DNA of 64,000 bases, from contig NZ_VEHL01000002.1 in NCBI RefSeq assembly GCF_007679965.1, forward strand, positions 62,001 through 126,000, in the 5' to 3' direction. This document shows positions 26,808-36,945 of the stretch, piece by piece (within the stretch, counting starts at the first letter, position 1; every line of letters starts with the position of its first letter). This DNA is from Bordetella genomosp. 13. Its GTDB lineage: Bacteria > Pseudomonadota > Gammaproteobacteria > Burkholderiales > Burkholderiaceae_B. The translations under genes and the position numbers were made by a program. A model generated the notes under the pieces. That model was not told the origin of the DNA, made no database searches, and worked only from the letters and a program-made list of their open reading frames with translations.

Positions 26808-27476
26808 ATGATGCGCCGCCGCCTGGCCGCCCTGGCTGCCGCCCTGTGCGCCGCGCTGGCCGCGCCCGCCGTGTCGGCGCATCCCCACATGTGGATCGAC
26901 GGCCGCGCCAGCGTGGTATTCGACGCGCAGGGCCGGATGTCGGCCGTGCGGCAGCAGTGGCGCTTCGACGAGATGTTCGCCGCCTACGCCGCGCAGGGAC
27001 TGCCCACGGAACCCGACGGCAGCCTGTCGGCCAAGACCATGCAGGCCATGGCCGACGACTGGATGCAGGCGCTGGGCGCGCCGATATCGCATTACTTCAC
27101 CACCGTCGAGGTGGACGGCCGCAAGCAGGCATTCGGCAAGCCGCGCGATGCCCGCGTCACGCGCGATGCCAAGGGGTTGCTGACGCTGTCCTTCGTGCTG
27201 CCGCTGGCCAAGCCCGCGGCGCCGGGCGCGCAGGGCGTGAAGGTTGACGTGTTCGACCCCACGTATTTCGTGGCCTACGCCTTCGACCAGCCCGATGCCG
27301 TCTCGCTTCAGGCTGCGCCGGCGGGCTGCAGGCCGTCCTATCGGCCGCCCAGGCCGCTGGATTGGAAGACCATGCAGGAATTGGCCGCCATTCCCGCCGA
27401 CGCCGACGGGTTGCCCGAAGAGCTGATGGCGATCACCAAGGGCCTGACGCATCGCATCGAGGTCGCATGTCCGTAG
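26808..27476 (+). CDS. DUF1007 periplasmic protein linked to metal transport
   Basis: The 222-residue protein has a signal peptide (MMRRRLAALAAALCAALAAP) and the DUF1007 start AHPHMWIDGRA, whose two histidines follow the cleavage site. A conserved FDEMFAAYAAQG and DPTYFVAYAFD segment come later. DUF1007 proteins are usually encoded next to NicO/RcnA-type nickel, cobalt or zinc transporters and are thought to help in metal handling in the periplasm. ATG 26808 was chosen because it gives a normal signal peptide; ATG 26727 or TTG 26721 would add about 27 atypical residues. The gene overlaps the transporter gene by 10 bases. Confidence 0.82.
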   Translation: MMRRRLAALAAALCAALAAPAVSAHPHMWIDGRASVVFDAQGRMSAVRQQWRFDEMFAAYAAQGLPTEPDGSLSAKTMQAMADDWMQALGAPISHYFTTVEVDGRKQAFGKPRDARVTRDAKGLLTLSFVLPLAKPAAPGAQGVKVDVFDPTYFVAYAFDQPDAVSLQAAPAGCRPSYRPPRPLDWKTMQELAAIPADADGLPEELMAITKGLTHRIEVACP

Positions 27477-28699
27477 GCCGCCGCGGTCGTGCCGGCGCAT
27501 GGGTGGCCGGCCTGGCTCTGGCGTGGCTGGCCGCATGGCCGCTGGTCGCGCTGGCCGCGCATCCCTTCGGCGTGCCGGAGGCGGGCGGCGCGGGCGGGGG
27601 CGGGCCGGGATGGCTGTCGGGCGTGTTCGCGCAGGTGGCCATTTGGCAATCCCATTTCTACCGCCAGCTGACCGGCGCGCTGCGCGCCTGGCAGGCCGAG
27701 GGCGGCGCGGGATGGACGCTGGTCGGGCTGTCTTTCGCCTACGGCGTCTTCCACGCGCTGGGGCCGGGGCATGGCAAGGCGGTGATCTCGGCCTACGTGC
27801 TGGCCAATCGGCAGACCGCCCGCAACGGCGCGGTGCTGGCGATGATCTCGGCGCTGATCCAGGCGCTGGTGGCGATCGCGGCGGTGGCGGTGCTGGCCTG
27901 GCTGCTGAACGTCACCGCGGCCACGATGAACCGCGCCACGCAGTGGCTGGAGACCGCGTCGTTTTCGCTGATCGTGGCGCTGGGGGGCTGGCTGGTGTGG
28001 CGCAAGGCCGTGCGGCCGTTGCTGGCGGGACGGCGGTGGGGGCACGGGGAGCATGGCCGCCATGATGCGTCCCCCGACTCTTTCCGCCATGCGCAGGGGC
28101 ACGGAGGCTCGCGGGACCATGCGCACGATGGGCGCGTGCACGGCCATGCGCACGATCACGCTCATGGTCACGCGCCGGGGCAGGCGCGCATGCACGATCG
28201 CGGCCACGGCCACGATCGCGGCCTTGCCCACGAAGACGTTCGTGGCCACGATCACGGCCCGGCCCATGTGCCCCTCGTGCATGCGCACGATCATGCCCAC
28301 GTCCACGTCCACGACGACGACTGCGGCTGCGGCCATGCCCACGTGCCCGATCCTCGCGACGTCGAGGGCAAGCCCACGCTGCGCCGTTCCCTAGCGGCAT
28401 TGCTTGCCGTGGGCTTGCGGCCCTGCAGCGGGGCGCTGATCGTGCTGGTGTTCTCGCTGTCGCAGAATTTCTTCGGCGCCGGCATGGCGTCGGCCCTGGC
28501 GATGGGGCTGGGCACCGGACTGACGGTGGCCGCGCTGGTGATGCTGGCCGTCCTTGCACGCGATACGGCCGGGCGATTCGGTTCGGCCCTGTCGGCCGCA
28601 TGGGCGGCGCGCCTGCGATATTTCATCGAGGCGGCCGCCGCGTTCGCCGTGCTTGCCCTGGGGGCGCTGCTGTTGGGTGGGCAACTGGCCGCGGCCTGA
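27467..28699 (+). CDS. NicO-family nickel/cobalt/zinc transporter with long His-rich loop
   Basis: The 410-residue membrane protein has a hydrophobic N-terminus, the NicO signature FHALGPGHGKAVISAYVLA (about residues 100–118), further helices and a late motif GLRPCSGALIVLVFSLSQ. Between the halves is a very His/Asp-rich cytoplasmic or periplasmic loop (about residues 185–300) with dozens of histidines in HDHAHGH-like series and one DDDCGCGHAH segment. NicO/RcnA proteins move Ni, Co or Zn. The overlap with DUF1007 and the Zur-box upstream point to zinc, either as uptake or export, which the sequence cannot decide. Confidence 0.85.
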   Translation: MSVGRRGRAGAWVAGLALAWLAAWPLVALAAHPFGVPEAGGAGGGGPGWLSGVFAQVAIWQSHFYRQLTGALRAWQAEGGAGWTLVGLSFAYGVFHALGPGHGKAVISAYVLANRQTARNGAVLAMISALIQALVAIAAVAVLAWLLNVTAATMNRATQWLETASFSLIVALGGWLVWRKAVRPLLAGRRWGHGEHGRHDASPDSFRHAQGHGGSRDHAHDGRVHGHAHDHAHGHAPGQARMHDRGHGHDRGLAHEDVRGHDHGPAHVPLVHAHDHAHVHVHDDDCGCGHAHVPDPRDVEGKPTLRRSLAALLAVGLRPCSGALIVLVFSLSQNFFGAGMASALAMGLGTGLTVAALVMLAVLARDTAGRFGSALSAAWAARLRYFIEAAAAFAVLALGALLLGGQLAAA

Positions 28700-28762
28700 T
28701 TTGCCGCGATCAAGGCCCACCGATGGCCTGTGATGACATTCCGGCCATTGTTTCAGAGTCAG

Positions 28763-28778
28763 TATGTTATATCATTAC
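28763..28778. promoter_or_regulatory. Zur-box candidate before the znuD-like gene
   Basis: TATGTTATATCATTAC is 15/16 identical to the reverse complement of the element at 26674–26689. It lies 42 bases before the znuD-like start codon, in an AT-rich segment, where a bound repressor would block transcription. Confidence 0.72.
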
Positions 28779-28819
28779 TTAAATTGACCTGAAACAACAT
28801 AACAGAAAGAGGAATCCCC

Positions 28820-31024
28820 ATGCATCGCAGTCCCCAACGCTTCGGTCTGGCGCTGGCCGTGGCGCTCAGCGCCCCGCTGGCCGACGCCCAGACGGTCGAC
28901 AGCGCGGAAGCGGCCGGTGGCGCAGCTGCCCGCCGCCCGTCCGAAGTCATCGAACCGGACGGTCGGGCCGCGATCGGTCGGGCCGCGATCGGTCGGGCCG
29001 CGAACGGTCGGGCCGCGGACGGCCGGGCCGCGGACGGCCTGCGCACCACTACGCTGGCGCCGGTCACCGTCTCGGCCAATCCGCTGGGGCAGGACGCGGA
29101 CAGCATGGCGCAGCCGGCACTGGTGCTGGATGCGGCCGAGCTGGCGGTGCGGCGCCAGGGCACGCTGGGCGGCACGCTCGACGGTTTGCCGGGCGTCCAT
29201 GCCGACACGTTCGGCGCGGGAGCGGGGCGTCCGGTGGTGCGCGGGCAGACCGCGCCGCGCGTGAAGGTGCTGTCCGACGGCAGCGAGGTGATGGACGCGT
29301 CGGGCATCTCGCCCGACCATGCCGTCACCGTCGAGCCCCTGCTGTCCGAGCGCATCGAAGTGCTGCGCGGCCCGTCGACACTGCTGTACGGCGGCGGCGC
29401 CATCGGCGGCGTGGTGAACGTGATCGACCGCAAGATCCCGACCGAGGTGCCGGCCAAGGGCATCGACGCGGAAGTCGAGGTGCGCGGCGCCACCGGCACC
29501 AAGGAACGCGCCGGCGCGGCCGGCATCACCGCGGGCGCGGGCGATTTCGCGGTGCGGGTCGAAGGCCTGAAGCGCCGCACCAGCGACTACCGCGTGCCGG
29601 ACTGGTCGGACAGCAAGGTGCTGGGCTCGTACAGCGAATCGTCGCAGGGCTCGGTGGGCATGTCCTGGATCCGGCCGCGCGGCTACATCGGCGTGGCCTT
29701 CACCGCGCTGGACAGCAAGTACGGCCTGCCCGGCCACAGCCACGAGTACGAAGGCTGCCATCCGCACGGCACGCACCTGCATTGCGGCGGCCATGATGAC
29801 CACTACCATGGCGAGGAAGAGGAAGGCCACGAAGGGCACGACCACGACCACGACCACGCGCATGAAGACGCGCCCTACGCCAAGCTGCGCAGCCGCCGCG
29901 TCGACCTGCGCGGCGAATACCTCGATCCGTTCGCCGGCTTCGAGAAGGTGCGCTTCCGCGGCGGCCTGACCGATTACCAGCACGACGAGATCGAGGGCGG
30001 CACGGTCGGCACGCGCTTCAAGAACCGCGGCTACGATGCGCGCCTGGAGCTGACGCACAAGCCGTGGATGGGCCTGCACGGCGTGGTCGGCCTGCAGTCG
30101 TCGTACAGCGACTTCCGCGCCGAAGGCGAGGAGGCCTTCCTGCCGCGCAGCAAGACGCGCAGCACCGGCCTGTTCGTGCTGGAGGAGTACCGCATCGGCC
30201 AATGGCGCTTCGAGGGCGGCGCCCGCCAGGACTGGCAGCGCGTCAAGCCGGATGGCGACCTGTCCCACTCCGACAAGTCGGCCACCTCGCTGTCGGCCGC
30301 GGCCATCTGGGACTTCGCGCCGCAGTACTCGCTGGCCCTGTCCGTGTCGCGCTCGCAGCGCCTGCCGTCGGCACAGGAGCTGTATGCCGACGGCGTGCAC
30401 CTGGCCACCAACACCTATGAGCTGGGCAATGCGGACCTGAAGAAGGAGACCTCGCGCAACATCGACCTGACGCTGCGCAAGCATGCGGGCGACACCACCT
30501 TCACCCTGAGCGCCTTCCACAACCGGGTGCGCAACTACATTTATGCCAACACGTTGGACCGCTACGAGGACTTCCGCCTGATCGAGTACACGCAGCGCGA
30601 CGCCGAGTTCGTCGGGGTCGAGGGCGAGGTGCGGCATCGCTTCACCAACGTGCTGTCGGCGGCCGTGTTCGGCGACTACGTGCGCGGCAAGCTGACCAGC
30701 GGCGGCGGCAACCTGCCGCGCATTCCGGCGGCCCGCCTGGGCGCGCGGGCCGATGCGCACTGGCAGCAGTGGTCGGGTGGGGTCGAGTACTACCACGTGT
30801 TCCGCCAGGACGACATCGCGTCGTATGAGTCGGATACGCCGGGGTACGACATGGTGAATGCCTCGCTGGCCTACCGCACCAGGCTGGGCGCGGTGGACTA
30901 CGAGATCTACCTGCGCGGCAACAACCTGCTGGACAAGCTGGCGTACAACCACGCGTCGTTCATCTCGCGCGCGGCGCCGCTGGCGGGCCGCAGCGTGCTG
31001 CTGGGCGTGCGCGCGACGTACTGA
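28820..31024 (+). CDS. znuD: ZnuD-like TonB-dependent zinc receptor
   Basis: The 734-residue outer-membrane receptor has a signal peptide (to about residue 23), a plug domain (LPGVHADTFG, VRGQTAPRVKVL, IEVLRGPSTLLYGGGAIGG) and a barrel ending in LLGVRATY, with the terminal aromatic residue normal for outer-membrane proteins. A loop near residues 310–355 is rich in His, Asp and Glu (HPHGTHLHCGGHDDHYHGEE, then HDHDHDHAHE), as in the zinc receptor ZnuD of Neisseria. Between the signal peptide and plug there is an unusual five-copy repeat (28961–29035). It probably imports zinc under Zur control, with energy from TonB. Confidence 0.92.
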   Translation: MHRSPQRFGLALAVALSAPLADAQTVDSAEAAGGAAARRPSEVIEPDGRAAIGRAAIGRAANGRAADGRAADGLRTTTLAPVTVSANPLGQDADSMAQPALVLDAAELAVRRQGTLGGTLDGLPGVHADTFGAGAGRPVVRGQTAPRVKVLSDGSEVMDASGISPDHAVTVEPLLSERIEVLRGPSTLLYGGGAIGGVVNVIDRKIPTEVPAKGIDAEVEVRGATGTKERAGAAGITAGAGDFAVRVEGLKRRTSDYRVPDWSDSKVLGSYSESSQGSVGMSWIRPRGYIGVAFTALDSKYGLPGHSHEYEGCHPHGTHLHCGGHDDHYHGEEEEGHEGHDHDHDHAHEDAPYAKLRSRRVDLRGEYLDPFAGFEKVRFRGGLTDYQHDEIEGGTVGTRFKNRGYDARLELTHKPWMGLHGVVGLQSSYSDFRAEGEEAFLPRSKTRSTGLFVLEEYRIGQWRFEGGARQDWQRVKPDGDLSHSDKSATSLSAAAIWDFAPQYSLALSVSRSQRLPSAQELYADGVHLATNTYELGNADLKKETSRNIDLTLRKHAGDTTFTLSAFHNRVRNYIYANTLDRYEDFRLIEYTQRDAEFVGVEGEVRHRFTNVLSAAVFGDYVRGKLTSGGGNLPRIPAARLGARADAHWQQWSGGVEYYHVFRQDDIASYESDTPGYDMVNASLAYRTRLGAVDYEIYLRGNNLLDKLAYNHASFISRAAPLAGRSVLLGVRATY
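28961..29035 (+). repeat. Five 15-bp tandem repeats inside the znuD-like coding region
   Basis: Units start at 28961, 28976, 28991, 29006 and 29021. The first two are identical (GGTCGGGCCGCGATC), and later units differ by one to three bases. Each encodes Gly-Arg-Ala-Ala plus Ile, Asn or Asp. Copy-number change would alter the length by five residues but keep the frame. Confidence 0.9.
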
Positions 31025-31993
31025 TCAGGACTTGCGGCCGGCGCGCGGATGCGCCTGGTCGTAGGCGCGGGCCAGGTGCTGGAAATCGAGCCGCGTGTAG
31101 ATCTGGGTGGTGGAAATGTTGGCGTGGCCCAGCATCTCCTGCACCGCGCGCAGGTCCTGCGCGGATTGCAGCACGTGGCTGGCGAAGCTATGGCGCAGCA
31201 CGTGGGGATGCACATGCGCGGGCAGTCCGGCGGCCTGCGCCAGCGCGGCCAGGCGTGCCTGCACCACACGCGGCGAAATGCGCTTGCCGCGCGCGCCCAC
31301 GAACAGCGCCGCCGCGTCGTCCGGCGTGCCGCCGGCGGCCAGCTGGCCGCGCACGTCCAGCCATTTGCGCAGCGCGTCCAGCGCGGCGCGCCCCACCGGC
31401 ACCGAGCGGCGCTTGCCGCCCTTGCCCAGCACGATGACTTCGGCCGAGGCGGCGTCGAGCCAGCCTGAGGATTCGTAGCCGGCATCGCGCGTGTACTGCA
31501 GGTCCAGTCCGGTGAGTTCGGACAGGCGCAGGCCGCTGGAATAGAAGAGTTCGAACATGGCCGTGTCGCGCGCCGCCGCCGGATCGTTGGACGGATGGGT
31601 GGCGGCGTGGTCGAGCAGGCCCTGGGCCTGTTCGACCGACAGTGCCTTGGGCAGGCCGCGCGGCGCCTTGGGCGCACGCACGCCCGCGGCAGGATTGCCG
31701 GGCAGGTTCGCCTGGGGCGCCCACCATTGATAGAAGCCGCGCCACGCGGCCAGCAGGCGCGCCAGGCTGCGCGGACCGAGGCCCTGGGCATGCAGGCGCG
31801 CCACGAACTGGCGGATGTGGCCGTTGGACAGGTGTTCGATGGGCTGGTTGGCCTGCCGGGCCAAGTCGGCCAGGCGGCGCAGGTCGCGCGCGTAGCCGTC
31901 CAGCGTGTGGGCGGCATAGCGGCGGTTGGCCTGCAGGTGGCGCAGCCACGCCTGCATGGGATCGGCCAGGGCGGCGGACGGTTCGGTCGTCAT
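31025..31993 (-). CDS. xerC: Tyrosine recombinase XerC
   Basis: The 322-residue recombinase resolves chromosome dimers at dif with XerD. Its SAM-like core-binding domain (about residues 10–95) is followed by the catalytic domain with SGLRLSELTGL (first Arg), GKGGKRRSVPVG (Lys), HPHVLRHSFASHVLQ (His-x-x-Arg) and the nucleophile in TTQIYTRLD. Length and context (DUF484 and dapF upstream) are those of the housekeeping XerC, not a phage integrase. The start at 31993 fits family length. Confidence 0.95.
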   Translation of the reverse strand: MTTEPSAALADPMQAWLRHLQANRRYAAHTLDGYARDLRRLADLARQANQPIEHLSNGHIRQFVARLHAQGLGPRSLARLLAAWRGFYQWWAPQANLPGNPAAGVRAPKAPRGLPKALSVEQAQGLLDHAATHPSNDPAAARDTAMFELFYSSGLRLSELTGLDLQYTRDAGYESSGWLDAASAEVIVLGKGGKRRSVPVGRAALDALRKWLDVRGQLAAGGTPDDAAALFVGARGKRISPRVVQARLAALAQAAGLPAHVHPHVLRHSFASHVLQSAQDLRAVQEMLGHANISTTQIYTRLDFQHLARAYDQAHPRAGRKS

Positions 31994-32016
31994 GGGCGCG
32001 CCCGGCGGTCGGGCAT

Positions 32017-32691
32017 TCAGTCGGCGGGCGCGGCCAGGCGGTTCAGCGCGGCCGACGCCAATTGGCCGATGGATTCGAGAAAGGCCGTGCCCATCTCGGG
32101 GTCGAAGCGTGCGGGGTCGTCGGCGCCCAGCACCAGCAGGCCCACGCTGGCCGCGTCCTCGGACTGGCGCAGCGCCACCAGCGCCAGCGAGCGCGGCTTG
32201 GCGGGCAGCCATGCGGCAGCCTCGAATTCGGCGTCGTTGCCGCAGTAGGGCGTCTTCAGGCTGTCGGCGAACGTGCGTACGTCGGCGGAGACGGCCTCGG
32301 CATAGCCGTTGTCCTGCGCCAGGCCGGGCAGGTTCCAGAGCCGCAGCGCGATGTGGTCGACGTCGAACTGTTCGGCCAGGCCCATGGCGATGGCGCCGGG
32401 CAGCAGCTGCGCGTCGCGCTCGGCCAGCAGCCGCTGGCTCCAGCGTGTGATGCGCGTGCCGATGGATTCGTTGGCGGTGGCGTTGCGCACCAGTTCGTTG
32501 ATGCGCCATTCGAGGTCGCGCACGCGTTCGCGTAGCGTGAGGATCTGCCGTTCGCCCAGCGATATGGTCTGCGTGCCGTGCGGATGCGGCACGCGCAGCA
32601 GGGCGAAGACCTCTGGGTGCTGGTCGGGGAAGTCGGGATGCTCGCGCAGGAAATCGGCGACGTCCTGGGCGGAAAACGTGGATGAGGTCAT
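32017..32691 (-). CDS. DUF484-family protein
   Basis: The 224-residue protein is a DUF484 member: an N-terminal VADFLREHPDFPDQHPEVFALL segment, a helix pair (about residues 45–80) and a GAF-like C-terminal domain. The family is nearly always encoded between dapF and xerC, as here, but the biochemical role is unknown. It starts 10 bases after the dapF stop, in an apparent operon. Confidence 0.9.
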   Translation of the reverse strand: MTSSTFSAQDVADFLREHPDFPDQHPEVFALLRVPHPHGTQTISLGERQILTLRERVRDLEWRINELVRNATANESIGTRITRWSQRLLAERDAQLLPGAIAMGLAEQFDVDHIALRLWNLPGLAQDNGYAEAVSADVRTFADSLKTPYCGNDAEFEAAAWLPAKPRSLALVALRQSEDAASVGLLVLGADDPARFDPEMGTAFLESIGQLASAALNRLAAPAD

Positions 32692-32701
32692 GGGTGCCGG
32701 G

Positions 32702-33595
32702 TCAGCGGTTCAGGGCCAGGGAGAAGACCAGCTTGTCGATGTCGACCTGGCCGGCGAAGACGGATTCGGCGGGGCCGGTCATGCGCAGCTGCGCGCCGTC
32801 CCAGGCCACGGTGAGCACGCCGCCGCGGGTCTGCACGCGCACCGGGCTGGCCAGCAGGCCGCGGCGGATGCCGGCGGCCACCGCCGCGCAGGCGCCCGTG
32901 CCGCAGGCCAGGGTTTCGCCGGCGCCGCGCTCGTACACGCGCAGGCGGATGCTGTGCGGATCGACCACCTGCATGAAGCCCGCGTTGACGCGCCTGGCGA
33001 AGCGCGGATGCGACTCGACCAGCGGACCGATGATGCCCACCGGGGCGGTGTCGACGTCGTCGACCACCTGCACCGCATGGGGGTTGGAGATGGCCACCAG
33101 CGACAGGTCCACCTGGCGCGGCAGGCCGGCCGGCGTGTCCAGGTCGAGTTGCCACAGCGTGTCGTGGTGCTGCCGGCGCGAGGCCAGGCCGGCCGTGTCG
33201 AATGGCAGCGCGGGCGCGTCGAAGCGGGTGGTGCCCATCTCGACCGTGACCTGCGCGTCGTCGCCCTCGTCCAGCACGATGATGCCGGTGGCGATCTCGG
33301 CGCGCAGCGGGTTGCGGTCGGACAGGCCCTGTTCGTGCACGAAGCGCACGAAGCAGCGCGCGCCGTTGCCGCAGTGCTCGACTTCGCTGCCGTCGGCGTT
33401 GAAGATGCGGTAGCGGAAATCGGCGTCGGGACGCGTGGCGGGCTCGACCAGCAGGATCTGGTCGGCGCCCACGCCGAAATGGCGGTCGGCCAGGGCGCGG
33501 GCGCGCTCGGGCGTCATGGCTATGGTTTGACGCACGCCGTCGAGCACGACGAAGTCGTTGCCCGCGCCATGCATCTTGGTGAAGTTCCAGATCAT
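32702..33595 (-). CDS. dapF: Diaminopimelate epimerase
   Basis: The 297-residue enzyme converts LL- to meso-diaminopimelate for lysine and peptidoglycan. The two catalytic cysteines are seen in [10 protein letters not shown] (near residue 80) and [12 protein letters not shown] (near 225). The [13 protein letters not shown] start and a STN-like substrate site are normal. ATG 33595 gives [10 protein letters not shown], the usual start; an ATG 18 bases earlier is possible but atypical. Confidence 0.97.
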   Translation of the reverse strand: MIWNFTKMHGAGNDFVVLDGVRQTIAMTPERARALADRHFGVGADQILLVEPATRPDADFRYRIFNADGSEVEHCGNGARCFVRFVHEQGLSDRNPLRAEIATGIIVLDEGDDAQVTVEMGTTRFDAPALPFDTAGLASRRQHHDTLWQLDLDTPAGLPRQVDLSLVAISNPHAVQVVDDVDTAPVGIIGPLVESHPRFARRVNAGFMQVVDPHSIRLRVYERGAGETLACGTGACAAVAAGIRRGLLASPVRVQTRGGVLTVAWDGAQLRMTGPAESVFAGQVDIDKLVFSLALNR

Positions 33596-33644
33596 CGCAG
33601 GATTATCGCTCAATCCGGCCGGGGGGATGCCGGCTGGCGGCCAG

Positions 33645-34535
33645 TCAGTACAGCTTGGGTTCGCCTTCGGGACGCGTCTTGAAGCGCCGATGCACCCAAT
33701 AATATTGGGACGGGCATTCGCGGACCCACGATTCGATCTCGCGGTTCAGGCGCGCGGTGGCCTCCTCAAGCGAGCCCTCACCAGGGAAATCGGCCAGCGC
33801 CGGCAAGACGCGCACCTTGTACTTGCCAGTGGCGGGGTCCCAGAAATCGACGATGGGCAGCACGGCCGCATTCCACTTGCGCGCCAGTTGCGCGGTGGCC
33901 AGCAGCGTGGCGGCCGGCACGCCGAAGAACGGCGCGAACACCGAGCCCGCGCGGCCGAAGTCCATGTCGGGCAGGTAATACACCGGACGCAGTTCGCGCA
34001 GGTGGCGGATCAGGTCGCGCACGCCATCCTTGCGGTTGACCAGGTGCACCTCGTTGAAGCGGGCCCGACCCAGGCGCACGATGGCGTCGATGGCCGGGTC
34101 GCGCTGCGGGGTGTACATGGTGGCGCCCGAAGGCACGACCATGGTCAGCCGCGTGGCGGCGGCGTCCAGCGAGGTGAAGTGCGGCGCCAGCAGGATGACC
34201 GAGCGGCCCTGCGCATGCAGGTCGGCGATCTGCGCTTCGCCTTCCAGCGCCACGGTGTCGCGGATGACGGCAGGGTCGCCGTACCACAACAGGCCGCGGT
34301 CGACGATGGACTGGCACAGTGCGCGGAAGTGATCGCGCAGCCATTGCTCGCGCACGGCGTCGGGCTGCTCGGGAAAGCACAGCTGGAGATTGCGGCGCAC
34401 GATGCCGGCGCGCCGGCCGGCCAGGCGCAGCGCGGTCCAGGTCAGCACCGCGCCGGCGCGCTGTCGGCCGGCGGGGCTCATGCGGCCGAACCAGCGGAAC
34501 AGGGCGGTCAGCGCCCAGGTCTTGAATGCGGTCAT
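33645..34535 (-). CDS. Lipid A biosynthesis acyltransferase (LpxL/HtrB family), first copy
   Basis: The 296-residue protein belongs to the lysophospholipid/lipid A acyltransferases. It has a hydrophobic N-terminus, the catalytic HFTSLDAA (an H-x4-D motif in APHFTSLD), a LPDMDFGR segment and the terminal [16 protein letters not shown]. It adds a secondary acyl chain to lipid A at the inner membrane. The next upstream gene encodes a paralogue; the two start and stop codons are four bases apart, indicating co-translation. Two tandem copies are typical for Bordetella, where they set lipid A acyl pattern. Confidence 0.88.
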   Translation of the reverse strand: MTAFKTWALTALFRWFGRMSPAGRQRAGAVLTWTALRLAGRRAGIVRRNLQLCFPEQPDAVREQWLRDHFRALCQSIVDRGLLWYGDPAVIRDTVALEGEAQIADLHAQGRSVILLAPHFTSLDAAATRLTMVVPSGATMYTPQRDPAIDAIVRLGRARFNEVHLVNRKDGVRDLIRHLRELRPVYYLPDMDFGRAGSVFAPFFGVPAATLLATAQLARKWNAAVLPIVDFWDPATGKYKVRVLPALADFPGEGSLEEATARLNREIESWVRECPSQYYWVHRRFKTRPEGEPKLY

Positions 34536-34539
34536 GGGA

Positions 34540-35448
34540 TCAGGAGGCGTCGGGCGCAGAGGCGGCGGGCGTCGACACGCCGGGCGTCGATACGCCGGGC
34601 GTCGCTGCGTCGGGGGCGGGCGGCGCGCCGCGCGGGGTCTTGTAGCGGTTGTAGCCCCACAGGTATTGGTGCGGGAAGCGGCGGATCAGCTGTTCCATCA
34701 CGCTGTTGAACAGCGCGGCCTGCGCGGCGGGGTCGGCGGGCAGCGGCTCGGGCACGCGCATGTGGTGCACGCGCCAGCCGCGGCCGCCGGGCAGGCGTTC
34801 GCCGGCCGACAGGATCACCGCCACGCCGGTCTGCGCGGCCAGCTTGCCCGGCAGCGTCATGGTGTAGGCGGGGCGGTCGAAGAAGGGCACCCACACGCCG
34901 TCGCCCACGCCGGGGGCCTGGTCGGGCAGCAGGCCCACGGCCTCGCCGCGGCGCAGGGTGCGCACGAACTCGCGCACGCCCTGCATGGTGGCGGGCACGG
35001 CCTTGATGCTGGACGTGTTGCGGGCGGTCTCCAGCACGGGGGCCAGGATGGCCTTGCGCGGCGGGCGGAACATGACCGTCAGCGGCAGCAGCTGCGCGGT
35101 GTGGCGCGCCGCGATGTCGAAGCTGCCCAGGTGGGGCGTCAGGAACAGGATGCCGCGGCCTTCGGCCAGCGCGTCGCGCACGACGTGGTCGTCGTCCGAC
35201 ACGACCTGCCGCATGCTGGCGTCGTGGCGGAACCAGACGCGTGGCAGCTCCAGCATCATGGCGCCGATCTCGCCCGCGGCGCGGCGCGCGAAGGCGGGGT
35301 CGGGATAACCGGCCTGCGCGGCGTTGGCGCGCAGGCGCGCGCGGTATTTGCCGGGCCAGGCGTAGATCAGCCGTCCGGCCAGGCGGCCCGCGGCATGCAG
35401 GACGGGCAAGGGCAGGGCGGCGATCAGGCGGACCAGGGAGAGCAGCAT
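34540..35448 (-). CDS. Lipid A biosynthesis acyltransferase (LpxL/HtrB family), second copy
   Basis: The 302-residue paralogue has the catalytic TPHLGSFDIAARH (H-x4-D), a PDQAPGVGDGVWVPFF segment and FPHQYLWGYNRYKTPR near the end. The C-terminus has an extra low-complexity tail (TPGVSTPGVSTPAASAPDAS) encoded by 15-bp repeats at 34571–34615. It is the first gene of the acyltransferase pair and reads away from metK. The acyl chain preference cannot be read from the sequence. Confidence 0.88.
   Translation of the reverse strand: MLLSLVRLIAALPLPVLHAAGRLAGRLIYAWPGKYRARLRANAAQAGYPDPAFARRAAGEIGAMMLELPRVWFRHDASMRQVVSDDDHVVRDALAEGRGILFLTPHLGSFDIAARHTAQLLPLTVMFRPPRKAILAPVLETARNTSSIKAVPATMQGVREFVRTLRRGEAVGLLPDQAPGVGDGVWVPFFDRPAYTMTLPGKLAAQTGVAVILSAGERLPGGRGWRVHHMRVPEPLPADPAAQAALFNSVMEQLIRRFPHQYLWGYNRYKTPRGAPPAPDAATPGVSTPGVSTPAASAPDAS
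34571..34615 (-). repeat. Three imperfect 15-bp repeats at the end of the second acyltransferase gene
   Basis: Units at 34571–34585, 34586–34600 and 34601–34615; the first two differ by one base (GTCGACACGCCGGGC, GTCGATACGCCGGGC) and the third is more diverged. They encode the Thr-Pro-Gly-Val-Ser tail. Confidence 0.8.
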
Positions 35449-35549
35449 GCGGACAAGGGCAATCGGGTAAAAGAATGACCCACCGCCGCGCGCGGGGCGC
35501 GGGCGGCGGTGGCGACAAGCATGAGACTGTCATTTTCGCCTAAAATGCC

Positions 35550-35632
35550 CAGTAGTCGCCGAGTTAACCGACAACTTGCGGAGCGACGGCAGGCCCTGCT
35601 TCGGCGCGGCCGGCCAAAATCCGCTAAAGCGT
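35550..35632 (+). ncRNA. Possible SAM-II-like element in the metK leader
   Basis: The leader between the acyltransferase and metK genes has a short stem, GTCGC (35555–35559) with GCGAC (35583–35587). It encloses a loop GAGTTAACCGACAACTTGCG, which resembles the SAM-II loop GATTTAACCG…TTGC. GCTAAAGC, like the SAM-II pseudoknot strand GCTAAA, occurs at 35623–35630. Against this, the linker is longer than usual and the distance to the GTG start is over 100 bases. A TAAAAT at 35541–35546 could be a -10 element. This is pattern matching, not a covariance result. Confidence 0.3.
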
Positions 35633-35734
35633 CGCGCCCAGATCGATGTCGTCGCAGGTAGCGGTCCGGGGCGCAGCGCGCCTCGTTCAACCTGCAAGCG
35701 CCGGTGCCGCATCGGCCGCTTCAAAGGAATATCT

Positions 35735-36898
<1,164 letters not shown>

Positions 36899-36945
36899 TG
36901 CCGGCTGCATGAGCAGGCCCGCCGTGCAATGCGGCGGGTGTAGGG

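Noticed and set aside
28021..28360. Possible CRISPR or assembly collapse in the His-rich repeat of the NicO gene
   Set aside because: The units are irregular, in frame and encode a metal-binding loop typical of such transporters.
31025..31993. Phage or island integrase
   Set aside because: Length, DUF484–dapF context and sequence are those of housekeeping XerC; no attachment-site repeats or island genes are seen.
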